Source: Nocardioides sp. R-C-SC26 (lineage in GTDB: Bacteria; Actinomycetota; Actinomycetes; Propionibacteriales; Nocardioidaceae). From it: 64,000 nucleotides of DNA. Positions 1 through 7,195 of the stretch are shown piece by piece. The translations under genes and the position numbers were made by a program. The notes below the pieces were generated by a model. It searched no databases and was not told where the DNA came from. It saw nothing but the letters and a program-made list of their open reading frames with translations. The stretch covers positions 1 through 64,000 of the forward strand of contig NZ_JAHRHK010000010.1 of NCBI RefSeq assembly GCF_021246465.1. The letters run 5' to 3'. Every line of letters begins with the position of its first letter. Position 1 is the stretch's first letter.

Positions 1-636
1 ACCCGCAGGCGCGTACCACCGGGCGGCGTGGCGGGCCGCTCGCCTGGCGGCGAGCTCGTCGCCAGGTGAGAGCTGCCCGGCAGCGGCGACGTCATCGGCA
101 CGCTCGCTCGGCAGCTCGGCGAGCGTGCCCTCGATCTCGCGCCACACACCGCCGATGGCGATGCCGAAGACACCCTGACCGCCCTGGAGGAGGTCGATGA
201 CCTCGTCGTTGGAGGTGCACTCATAGACCGAGGCGCCGTCGCTCATCAGCGTCACACGGGTCAGGTCGTCGGTGCCGCGCTCGCGCAGGTGGGAGACGGC
301 GGTGCGGATCTGCTGGAGGGAGATTCCCGCGTCGAGCAGCCGTTTGATCACCTTGAGGATCAGGATGTCGCGGAAGGAGTAGAGACGCTGCGAGCCCGAC
401 CCCTTGGCGCCGCGGACCTCGGGCTCGATCAGGCCCGTCCGGGCCCAGTAGTCGAGCTGGCGATAGGTGATGCCGGCGGCGTTGCACGCCGTCGGACCGC
501 GGTAGCCGCGATCGTTCGGCAGCGGCGAGACGTCGTCGGTGAAGAGGAGGCCCTGCTCATCGGCTGCGACCTCGGCCTGCTCGTGCGCGGCGATGCCCTC
601 GGCGTCGAGGCCGGTCTGGGTCTGCTGATCGTTCAC
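1..636 (-). CDS. MerR-family transcriptional regulator, C-terminus beyond the window
   Basis: The protein has a MerR-type winged-helix domain near residues 40-110 (ITYRQLDYWARTGLI, then a GSGSQRLYSFRDILILKVIK segment) followed by a coiled-coil-like stretch. Position after ftsR and the BFN gene matches M. tuberculosis Rv1830 (McdR/ResR), a regulator linked to cell division and recovery from stress; orthology is inferred from synteny and the domain. An ATG at 645 sits directly against AGGAG, whereas a GTG at 636 lies 9 bases beyond it, so the GTG is the better start. The reading frame is still open at base 1, so the end of the gene is missing. A hairpin separates it from the upstream BFN gene, suggesting its own promoter. 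Confidence 0.85.
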   Translation of the reverse strand, partial: MNDQQTQTGLDAEGIAAHEQAEVAADEQGLLFTDDVSPLPNDRGYRGPTACNAAGITYRQLDYWARTGLIEPEVRGAKGSGSQRLYSFRDILILKVIKRLLDAGISLQQIRTAVSHLRERGTDDLTRVTLMSDGASVYECTSNDEVIDLLQGGQGVFGIAIGGVWREIEGTLAELPSERADDVAAAGQLSPGDELAARRAARHAARWYAPAG

Positions 637-786
637 GGAAGACATCTCCTGCTGCGGCTACTTCGCATGATCGTAGCTCCTGGGGAAGGACGAAGGCGGT
701 GGAAACCGCATCCGTGGTGCTACTGCGAAGACGGGTTCAAGGTACGGCGCGGCATAGGGGCGGTCAAAGGTCTCCGCGGCGTGTCG

Positions 787-824
787 CAGCCTCAACCTCA
801 ACTTGAGGGTTGGGGTTGAGGCTG
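787..824 (-). terminator. Strong hairpin between the BFN and MerR genes
   Basis: An 11-bp perfect inverted repeat (CAGCCTCAACC at 787-797, GGTTGAGGCTG at 814-824) encloses a 16-base loop that itself contains a CTCAACTTGAG dyad. It lies 6 bases past the BFN stop codon. There is no T-run on either side, so it would be an actinobacterial-type terminator or attenuator, or an operator for the MerR gene downstream. Confidence 0.5.
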
Positions 825-829
825 AGCAG

Positions 830-1303
830 CTAGCTCTCCTCGGCGCCGAAGTCCTCGGGACTGACGTGATCGAGGAACTCGCGGAACTTCTCCACCTCGT
901 CCTCCTGTTCGGCGGGCACGGCCAACCCGGCCTCGTCCAGGACTCCGTCGGCGCAGAGGATGCGTGAGCCCGTGCGTAGCGCCAGCGCGATCGAATCGGA
1001 GGGCCGCGCGGATACCTCGACACCGTCGGCAAGGAACAGCGTCGCGAAGAAGACACCGTCCTGGACGTCGGTGATGTGCACCTCGGACAACGGATTGCCT
1101 GTCGCGTCGAGCACGTTCTTCAACAGGTCGTGGGTCAGCGGCCGCGGGGGGATGACGCCCTGCTGGGCGAAGGCGATCGCCGTGGCCTCCACCGCGCCGA
1201 TCCAGATCGGCAGATACCGCTCGCCGGTCACCTCACGCAGCAACACGATCGGCTGGTTCGAGGGCATCTCGACCCGGACTCCGAGGACCTCGACTTCGCG
1301 CAC
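830..1303 (-). CDS. BFN (DUF151) domain protein, bifunctional-nuclease family
   Basis: This 157-residue protein is a complete BFN/DUF151 domain, seen in the N-terminal MREVEVLGVRVEMPSNQPIV strand region, the LPIWIGAVEATAIAFA segment and the SARPSDSIALALR motif. It is the equivalent of M. tuberculosis Rv1829, which sits in the same place between the two MerR genes. Plant and archaeal relatives have RNase/DNase activity; the bacterial role is not settled. The GTG start is preceded by TAGGGT with a 6-base spacer and has no Shine-Dalgarno, indicating a leaderless transcript from its own promoter. An acidic C-terminal tail (EQEDEVEKF...) follows the domain. Confidence 0.88.
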   Translation of the reverse strand: MREVEVLGVRVEMPSNQPIVLLREVTGERYLPIWIGAVEATAIAFAQQGVIPPRPLTHDLLKNVLDATGNPLSEVHITDVQDGVFFATLFLADGVEVSARPSDSIALALRTGSRILCADGVLDEAGLAVPAEQEDEVEKFREFLDHVSPEDFGAEES

Positions 1304-1309
1304 ACCGCC

Positions 1310-1315
1310 ACCCTA
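1310..1315 (-). promoter_or_regulatory. -10 element of a leaderless promoter for the BFN gene
   Basis: Reading the minus strand, TAGGGT is followed by six bases and then the GTG start codon. This spacing puts the transcription start on the start codon itself. No clear -35 hexamer is visible. Confidence 0.45.
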
Positions 1316-1368
1316 CTCGGGGCGCGTCAACCGATGGATCCGCGTCGACCCTCCCCGCCCGCGATGCG

Positions 1369-2160
1369 TCAGCGGCGGCGGAGGCCGATCTTGACCAGCG
1401 TGGCGTGCAGACGGACGGCGAGCGCGGCGAGCTCTGCAGCGGTATCGTCGGCGCGCGCCGAGGCCGCCGCGTCGCGACCCCGACGCAGCGGCGCCACCAC
1501 CTGGTCGACCAGGCCGACCTCGCGGTCGGCGGCCGCCCGGAACGCGCGCAGGTGTCGCGGTTCCAGACCGAAGGCGGCGAGTTCGCGCGCCGTCTGTGCC
1601 ACGACGAGGGCGTCGGTGTCGAAATGCCCCGTGCCGGGCCGCGCCGCCACCAGCCCGAACTCCTCCAGCTGGGCGAGCACACTCTCCTCGATCTCGGCGA
1701 TCTTGAGCAGTTCCCGGCGCGAGAGGCGCACGGAGTCCGTGCGGGAGAAGGAGTCGGCGCTCGGTGTGCCGTCGGCGGCGAGCGCGACGGCGGGGACCGT
1801 CGGCACGACCGGCTCGATCGGCGGCGGTTCCAGTCCCCGGTCGATCGCGTCCAGGTGCTCGCCGATCACCTTCAGCGGCAGATAGTGATCGCGCTGCATC
1901 GTCAGCACGTAGCGCAGCCGGGCGACGTCGTTCTCCGAGAACTTGCGGTAGCCCGCGGGGGTGCGCTCGGGCTTGATCAGCCCCTTGTCCTCGAGGAAGC
2001 GGATCTTGGGGATCGTGACCGCGGGGAAGTCGCGGCGCAGCAGGTCCAGCACCTGGCCGATGTTCATGAGGCCGAGCTCCGGCCCCTGGCCGATGTCGGC
2101 GCGCAGAGCCGCCACGGACCCGGTGGCGGGTCCGCTGCCCGAGGGAGTGTTCGCGGACAT
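1369..2160 (-). CDS. ftsR: MerR-family regulator FtsR
   Basis: A 263-residue protein with an N-terminal MerR helix-turn-helix (MNIGQVLDLLRRDFPAVTIP, then IRFLEDKGLIKPERTPAGYRKF) and the characteristic QRDHYLPLKVIGEHLDA helix. It matches M. tuberculosis Rv1828 and corynebacterial FtsR, an activator of ftsZ. A second, less conserved helical region near residues 125-260 carries LSRRELLKIAEI. It lies 17 bp downstream of garA, in the same order as in mycobacteria, and is probably cotranscribed with it. The symbol rests on sequence likeness and synteny; whether it controls ftsZ here is inference. Confidence 0.85.
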   Translation of the reverse strand: MSANTPSGSGPATGSVAALRADIGQGPELGLMNIGQVLDLLRRDFPAVTIPKIRFLEDKGLIKPERTPAGYRKFSENDVARLRYVLTMQRDHYLPLKVIGEHLDAIDRGLEPPPIEPVVPTVPAVALAADGTPSADSFSRTDSVRLSRRELLKIAEIEESVLAQLEEFGLVAARPGTGHFDTDALVVAQTARELAAFGLEPRHLRAFRAAADREVGLVDQVVAPLRRGRDAAASARADDTAAELAALAVRLHATLVKIGLRRR

Positions 2161-2177
2161 CGTGGTGCTCGGCCCGC

Positions 2178-2702
2178 TCAGCGCAGCTCGTGACCAGAGA
2201 AGAAGACGAGCCGGTACTTGCCGATCTGAACCTCGTCGCTGTCGTTGAGCCGGACCGACTCGATGCGATCGCGGTTGACGTAGGTGCCGTTCAGCGAGCC
2301 GGCATCACTGACAGTGAAGGCATCGCCCTCGCGCTGGAAGACCGCGTGCCGGCGCGAGACCGTCACGTCGTCGAGGAAGATCTCGCTGTCCGGGTGACGC
2401 CCGGCCTGGGTCACGTCGACGTCGAGCAGGAACCTGCTGCCGGCGCCGGGCCCCTTCTGCACCACGAGCAGCGCGCTGCCCACGGGCAGGGCGTCGACGG
2501 CGGCGGCGTCGACGACGCTCAGCGCACGGTCGGAGGTCTCGATCTTGTCGACCGAAGCGCCGATCTGGATCGTCGCCGTCGACTCCCCCACCGGGTCGGT
2601 GCCCTGGGGAGGCGTGCTCAGGTCGACCAACCGCGTGCCGCACTGCGCGCAGAAACGCGCGTCGTCGGGATTCTGCCTGCCACACGAGGTGCAGAACGGC
2701 AT
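2178..2702 (-). CDS. garA: FHA-domain metabolic regulator GarA/OdhI with N-terminal zinc ribbon
   Basis: The C-terminal FHA domain (about residues 85-170) has the GRHPDSEI, TVSRRHAVF and SLNGTYVNRDRI motifs that bind phosphothreonine. GarA/OdhI proteins inhibit 2-oxoglutarate dehydrogenase and activate glutamate synthesis until Ser/Thr kinases phosphorylate an N-terminal ETTS-like motif, which then folds onto the FHA domain. Here the motif is represented by GESTATIQ (residues 39-46). Residues 4-21 form a two-CxxC zinc ribbon (CTSCG...CAQCG), which mycobacterial GarA lacks. A GGAGG ribosome site lies 7 bases before the ATG. It is followed closely by ftsR. Confidence 0.88.
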   Translation of the reverse strand: MPFCTSCGRQNPDDARFCAQCGTRLVDLSTPPQGTDPVGESTATIQIGASVDKIETSDRALSVVDAAAVDALPVGSALLVVQKGPGAGSRFLLDVDVTQAGRHPDSEIFLDDVTVSRRHAVFQREGDAFTVSDAGSLNGTYVNRDRIESVRLNDSDEVQIGKYRLVFFSGHELR

Positions 2703-2793
2703 GAGGTGATCCTCCGGCTGAGGTTGACGGTTGAGGCGAACCTATCAGCAGACCAAGGCGTGCGTCCGGCCGATCAGCGCCGCCCGCACGCCG

Positions 2794-3183
2794 TCAGGAA
2801 GCGTCGATGGTGGCCGTGTAGTCGGCCGCCGCGAGCAACGTCGCCAGCTCCTCGGGGTTGCCCGGGACGATCTCGAAGAGCCACCCGCCGCCGTAGGGGT
2901 CGTTGTTGACCAGCTCCGGAGTGGCGTCCAGCGACTCGTTGCGGGCCACCACCTCGCCCGTGAGCGGGGCGTAGACGTCACTGACCGACTTGGTCGACTC
3001 CAACTCACCACAGGTCGAACCCGCCTCGAGACGAGTACCCAGCTCGGGCAGCGAGACGTAGACGATGTCTCCGAGCGCGTCCTGCGCATAGTGCGTGATG
3101 CCGACGCGGACCGAGCCGTCGTGCTCGCCGGGGGTTCGCACCCACTCGTGCTCAGCGGTGTACTGCAGGTCCTCTGGGTACAA
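2794..3183 (-). CDS. gcvH: Glycine cleavage system H protein
   Basis: GcvH carries the lipoyl arm that shuttles the aminomethyl group between the P, T and L proteins of glycine cleavage. This 129-residue protein is the normal length. The lipoylated lysine is Lys65 in GELESTKSVSDVYAPL, and the EHEWVR and GITHYAQDALGDIVYV motifs are intact. Translation starts at TTG (TTG-TAC-CCA) with AGGAG six bases upstream. No gcvP or gcvT is nearby; its place between DUF881 and garA is the standard actinobacterial arrangement. A separate promoter is likely, since 153 bp separate it from the upstream gene. Confidence 0.93.
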   Translation of the reverse strand: MYPEDLQYTAEHEWVRTPGEHDGSVRVGITHYAQDALGDIVYVSLPELGTRLEAGSTCGELESTKSVSDVYAPLTGEVVARNESLDATPELVNNDPYGGGWLFEIVPGNPEELATLLAAADYTATIDAS

Positions 3184-3231
3184 GGGTCGCTCCTGGTGAT
3201 GGCGTCGGTACGCGGATTCGCGGACGCGTGC

Positions 3232-3237
3232 AGGTTA
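3232..3237 (-). promoter_or_regulatory. Candidate -10 element for gcvH
   Basis: On the minus strand a TAACCT hexamer lies about 49 bases before the gcvH start, within the 153-bp gap after DUF881. It would give a leader of roughly 40 bases that includes the AGGAG site. No convincing -35 is seen. Confidence 0.3.
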
Positions 3238-3336
3238 CAGGGAGCTCGACCTCGCTGCGGCCGTCGCCTCGCCCCGGCTGCAGTCGCTCGGTGCCGCGAT
3301 CGGCGAGGTTGACGGACGGTCGGCGCCGAGATGGCG

Positions 3337-4128
3337 CTAGGACGTCGGCTGTGCGAACTCGGGCACCACCGGTTGGCGGACGGCATCGATGTCGAGCGAG
3401 GTCAGGACGTCGACGGCGATGTCGCCGCCGTCGCGGCGGATCTGCTGGCGCGGGCCCAACGGGAAGAGCACGGCACCCCTCAACGTGTTCGCGACGCCGA
3501 TGGCGTCGACCACGTAGGGAGGTTCGACCAGGGTCCCGTCGACGACGAGCCCGCCGACACCGAGCTCGAACGAGGTCTGTGCGACCACCCGCACCGTGCC
3601 GTTGATCTGGATCGCCTCGGCGCCGACCGTGCGCAGTTCCTGGATCAGGTCGAGCATCGACCCGATCCGGACCGTGCCGGTCACCTCAGTGATGGTGACC
3701 CGCACCCCCGGCCCCGTGACCGGCACGAGCCCGGCGAGCACGTTGAGACTGTCGACCTCCTGCTGGGCCTGGTTCAGGGCCGCCTCGCGACGACTGCTCT
3801 CCGAACGCAGGTCGGAGCGGGTCTCGGTGAGTTGGTCGATCTCGGTCTGAGTGCGTTGGGTCGTCCCCGCCAACCCGTTGAGCACGTCGATGAGGTCCTG
3901 CTCGCGCAGGGAGGAGTAGGTGGAGTCGTCGCGCGTGGCCTGGACCTGGACGACGAAGGCGAAGCCGAGCACGGCCAGCAGGACGCCGACCACGGTCTGG
4001 GTGCGCGACGGCCGGAGCAGAGCCTGGCCGAGTCGCGACCGTCCCGACGTGACCGCCGAGGCGCGCTCGGACTCCGACCCCTGGTCCGGAACCGGGTCGG
4101 GAGTCTGGTCCGGCGTCGCGTCAGGCAT
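3337..4128 (-). CDS. DUF881 membrane-anchored protein (downstream copy)
   Basis: A 263-residue protein with a short cytoplasmic tail, one membrane helix (TVVGVLLAVLGFAFVVQVQA, about residues 44-63), a coiled coil (residues 75-125) and a C-terminal DUF881 domain with GLVPVTGPGVRVTITE and AIQINGTVRVVAQTSF. It is equivalent to Rv1825 of M. tuberculosis. Related proteins have been linked to sporulation and division complexes, but no biochemical role is certain. Its ATG overlaps the end of sbp by 8 bases, so translation is coupled. Much longer upstream reading exists in this frame but has composition unlike protein. Confidence 0.85.
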   Translation of the reverse strand: MPDATPDQTPDPVPDQGSESERASAVTSGRSRLGQALLRPSRTQTVVGVLLAVLGFAFVVQVQATRDDSTYSSLREQDLIDVLNGLAGTTQRTQTEIDQLTETRSDLRSESSRREAALNQAQQEVDSLNVLAGLVPVTGPGVRVTITEVTGTVRIGSMLDLIQELRTVGAEAIQINGTVRVVAQTSFELGVGGLVVDGTLVEPPYVVDAIGVANTLRGAVLFPLGPRQQIRRDGGDIAVDVLTSLDIDAVRQPVVPEFAQPTS

Positions 4129-4453
4129 GGAAGAGGTGGCGTCGGATCGCGGCGACGTTGGAGAAGATACGGATTCCCAGGACGACGATGACCCCGGTCG
4201 AGAGCTGACCGCCGACGCCGAGCCGGTCGCCGAGATAGACGATTCCGGCGGCGATGAACACGTTGCTGACGAACGACACGACGAAGACCTTGTCGTCGAA
4301 GATCCCGTCGAGATAGGCACGCAGGCCGCCGAAGACGGCGTCGAGTGCGGCCACCACCGCGATCGGCAGATACGGCTCCAGACCCAGGGGGACATCGGGT
4401 TGCAGCACGAGCCCGAGCGCCACACCCATGAGCAAACCGAGTGCGGCGATCAT
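4121..4453 (-). CDS. sbp: Small basic protein Sbp (DUF1290)
   Basis: A 110-residue integral membrane protein with three hydrophobic segments (about residues 2-18, 27-43 and 58-77) and the conserved GGLRAYLDGIFDDKVFVVSF core of DUF1290. In Bacillus the gene sits just upstream of ftsA-ftsZ; in actinobacteria it is always between two DUF881 genes, as here. Start and stop overlap both neighbours (ATGA upstream, 8 bp downstream), so the three proteins are probably made in fixed ratio and may form one membrane complex. That last point is inference. Confidence 0.88.
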   Translation of the reverse strand: MIAALGLLMGVALGLVLQPDVPLGLEPYLPIAVVAALDAVFGGLRAYLDGIFDDKVFVVSFVSNVFIAAGIVYLGDRLGVGGQLSTGVIVVLGIRIFSNVAAIRRHLFHA

Positions 4454-5439
4454 GAGATGAAAGGCTCCTCGCGGTCGGGGCCGGGGCGCTTCTCGCCCGG
4501 GACGTACACCTGCGCCGACCCTAGTCGTAGATAGGTCGCGGGGGCCGCAGGCAGGCTGAGACGCTCGACATTGTCGACGGAGTAGGTCATGCCGTAGTCG
4601 CGCGCGACGTCGGCGAAGGCGAGACCGGTCGTGGTGTCGAAGAAGCGTGCGGCCAACGTGCGCGTATCGCCGATCGCCTCGATCGTGAACGGCGGTGCGA
4701 CGCCCACCTTGTTGACCAGGATCGCCGTGCCGGTCGCGCTGATCCCGCTCTGTGCGGTCATCCGCAGGCCGTTGACGGAGATCGCCTCGGCCCCGGCCTG
4801 CCACAGTCCGTTCACGACGAGGGTGAGGTCGGAGTCTCGGATCTGCTGGTTGAGGTCGGCGTCCTCGACCTGCTCGATCAGGACGCGCACGCCCGGACCG
4901 GTCACCGCGACGAAGCCTGTACGAGTCTGCAGGCGTCGGTTCCGCACCTGCGCCGCCTGCTCCTCACCGGTCAGCCTCGTCACCGAGCGCTGCAACGAGA
5001 TGTTGCGGTCGCGCAGCGCCGCCACCCGCTCCTGCTGGCGAGCGACGCGGTCGCGCTGTGCCTCGATCCGTCGGATCAGCGTGTCGCGGCTCGCCGTGGC
5101 GACGTCGGCGTTGCGTGAGGTCTGCACGAACGCGATCGACACCATCAGCCCGAAGATCGCGATCACGACGGCCGCCACGCGGGGAGGCCGGCCGATGGGT
5201 GCGCGCGGAGCCCCGGCCGCGCGACGCTCCGCGGCGTCGAGGTAGTCCTGGTCCAGCGACTGCTGCGTGATCAGAGTCAGCAACGGCATCCGCACACGGG
5301 CCGGGACCTTGTCGTCGGCACCGTGCTCATCCGGGCGACCGGCCGGGAGGTGGCGGTCGGACAGGTCGACCTCCTCGGGCCCGTCGGTGACGAGCTCGGT
5401 GTCGGTACGGAGTTCGTCGCGGTCGGCCTCGGAGGACAT
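4450..5439 (-). CDS. DUF881 membrane-anchored protein (upstream copy)
   Basis: A 329-residue protein with a polar cytoplasmic N-terminus of about 85 residues, one membrane helix (VAAVVIAIFGLMVSIAFVQT), a coiled coil rich in Arg and Gln (residues 110-160) and the DUF881 domain (GFVAVTGPGVRVLIEQ, AEAISVNGLRM). It corresponds to Rv1823. The ATG shares one base with the pgsA stop (TGATG), and the end overlaps the sbp start as ATGA. It is a paralogue of the DUF881 gene two positions downstream, with a longer cytoplasmic tail. Confidence 0.85.
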   Translation of the reverse strand: MSSEADRDELRTDTELVTDGPEEVDLSDRHLPAGRPDEHGADDKVPARVRMPLLTLITQQSLDQDYLDAAERRAAGAPRAPIGRPPRVAAVVIAIFGLMVSIAFVQTSRNADVATASRDTLIRRIEAQRDRVARQQERVAALRDRNISLQRSVTRLTGEEQAAQVRNRRLQTRTGFVAVTGPGVRVLIEQVEDADLNQQIRDSDLTLVVNGLWQAGAEAISVNGLRMTAQSGISATGTAILVNKVGVAPPFTIEAIGDTRTLAARFFDTTTGLAFADVARDYGMTYSVDNVERLSLPAAPATYLRLGSAQVYVPGEKRPGPDREEPFIS

Positions 5440-6119
5440 CACACCTCGCCGGCGGCTCGACGGTCCGGACGGGGGCGGCGTTCGGTGCTCGCGAGCAGGC
5501 GCCGCACCTGCCAGGCGTAGAGCAGGCCCGCCCACCAATAGAGCCCGATGCCCCAGAGAGCGAACGCCCAACCGAAGACCTGAGCCAGGGTCGCGACCGT
5601 GCCCTCCCCGTCGCCGAGGAGCAGCAGCGGGAAGGCGTAGAGCAGGTTGAACGTGGCCGCCTTGCCGAGGAAGTGCACCGGCAACGAGCTGTAGCCACGG
5701 GTACGGAGGAGCGGTACGAGCCCCCACATGAGCAGGTCGCGCAGCGGCAGCGAGATCGCGATCCACCACGGGATGACGTCGCGCATCGCCAGGCCGACGA
5801 CGACGGCCAAGATGTAGAGCCGGTCCGCGACCGGGTCGAGGATCTCCCCGATCACCGAGGTCTGACCGAGTCGTCGCGCCAGCCAGCCGTCGAGGAAGTC
5901 GGTGAAACCGGACACCACGAGCACGGCGAGAGCCCAGAGGTCGGCCTCGGGCCCGAGGACAAGCCACAGGAAGAGGGGGACACCGAGCAGGCGCAGGGCA
6001 CTCAGCCCGTTCGGAATCGTCCAGACCAGCGACTGCCCTGCGTCGGTCGCCGACTCCGGGGAGATGTCGACGGACTCAGGCGCCTCCTCGGGCCCGGGGT
6101 CTGCCGCGTCGCTCACCAC
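5439..6119 (-). CDS. pgsA: CDP-alcohol phosphatidyltransferase (PgsA-like)
   Basis: This integral membrane enzyme transfers a phosphatidyl group from CDP-diacylglycerol to an alcohol, probably glycerol 3-phosphate or a related acceptor. The signature D-G-x2-A-R-x8-G-x3-D-x3-D is complete in DGWLARRLGQTSVIGEILDPVAD (in part: DGWLAR, GEILDPVAD). Several hydrophobic helices follow, and the first 35 residues form an acidic tail. It is in the position of Rv1822 (pgsA2). The acceptor alcohol cannot be read from the sequence. It begins 5 bases after the CNNM gene upstream. Confidence 0.85.
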   Translation of the reverse strand: MVSDAADPGPEEAPESVDISPESATDAGQSLVWTIPNGLSALRLLGVPLFLWLVLGPEADLWALAVLVVSGFTDFLDGWLARRLGQTSVIGEILDPVADRLYILAVVVGLAMRDVIPWWIAISLPLRDLLMWGLVPLLRTRGYSSLPVHFLGKAATFNLLYAFPLLLLGDGEGTVATLAQVFGWAFALWGIGLYWWAGLLYAWQVRRLLASTERRPRPDRRAAGEV

Positions 6120-6124
6120 GGTCG

Positions 6125-7195
6125 TCAGGGTAGTGGCCCCGCCACGGCCTCGGCCGTCACCTCATGGTGCGCCGCGTCGCGGATCTCACCGACGAGCTCC
6201 TCGATCACGTCCTCCAGGGTCGCGAGTCCGATGGTGTTGCCCTCGCCGTCGACCACGCGCGCCAAGTGCGCGCCCCGGCGCTGGAGCATCTCGAGCGCCT
6301 CGTGCAGCGGCGCGTCGTCGCGCACCGTCGCGAACGGGCGGATCCACTTGTCCTCGATCGGACGCTCCCGACGCTCCTCGTCGGTCTCCAGCACGTCCTT
6401 GATGTGGAGGTAGCCGATCAACTGACCGTCGGCGGCGACCGGGAAGCGCGAGAACCCGGTGGACGCGCAGAGCCCCTCGATCTCGGCTCCGGTCGCTCCA
6501 CGCGTCACCGTGCTGAGCTCGGACTCGGGCAGGATCACCGCGGCGACGCTCTTCTCGGTGAAGTCGAGCGCTCCCGCGAGCCGGTCGTACTCGTCGTCGG
6601 CGATCAGGCCCTCACCGCGGGACTCCTCGACCAACGCCGCGACCTCCTCGCGCGTGAAGGTGGAGTTGATCTCGTCCTTCGGCTCGATGCGGAGCATCCG
6701 CAGGATCGCGTTCGCGATCGCGTTGAGAGCGACGATCAGGGGACGCAGGATCGTGACGACGCCGAGCATGGGCGGGCCCAAGATCAACGCCGAGCGTTCG
6801 GGCCCGGCGATCGCGATGTTCTTCGGCACCATCTCGCCCAGCACGACGTGGAGGAACACCACGACGACGAGGGCGAGCGCGAAGGCGACGGGGTGCACGA
6901 AGTCGTCGGGCACCCCGAGATCCTCGAAGATCGGCTCGATCAGGTGGGCCAGGGCAGGTTCCCCGACCGCGCCCAGACCGAGGCTGCAGATCGTGATGCC
7001 GAGCTGGGCGCCGGCCATCATCAAGGAGACGTTCTCCATCGCGCGCAATGTGGTGCGCGCCATCCGCGACCCGGCTTGGGCCCGCGGTTCGATCTGGCTG
7101 CGGCGCGCGGAGATCAGGGCGAACTCGGCGCCCACGAAGAAGGCGTTGAACGCCAGCAGGAAGACCGCCAGGATCAGGGCCGAGGTGTCGCTCAT
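6125..7195 (-). CDS. CNNM/HlyC-CorC-type membrane protein with CBS pair, short form
   Basis: The N-terminal DUF21/CNNM transmembrane domain (about residues 1-190, with FNAFFVGAEFALISARRSQIE and GEMVPKNIAIAGPERSA) is followed by a Bateman pair of CBS domains (about residues 215-345, including GFSRFPVAADGQLIGYLHIKDV). Relatives are associated with Mg2+ or Co2+ efflux and membrane ion homeostasis. At 356 residues it stops right after the CBS pair and lacks the C-terminal CorC_HlyC domain that its neighbour retains. Its ATG overlaps the neighbour's stop (ATGA), so the two are coupled. The pair matches Rv1841c-Rv1842c in kind. Confidence 0.88.
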   Translation of the reverse strand: MSDTSALILAVFLLAFNAFFVGAEFALISARRSQIEPRAQAGSRMARTTLRAMENVSLMMAGAQLGITICSLGLGAVGEPALAHLIEPIFEDLGVPDDFVHPVAFALALVVVVFLHVVLGEMVPKNIAIAGPERSALILGPPMLGVVTILRPLIVALNAIANAILRMLRIEPKDEINSTFTREEVAALVEESRGEGLIADDEYDRLAGALDFTEKSVAAVILPESELSTVTRGATGAEIEGLCASTGFSRFPVAADGQLIGYLHIKDVLETDEERRERPIEDKWIRPFATVRDDAPLHEALEMLQRRGAHLARVVDGEGNTIGLATLEDVIEELVGEIRDAAHHEVTAEAVAGPLP

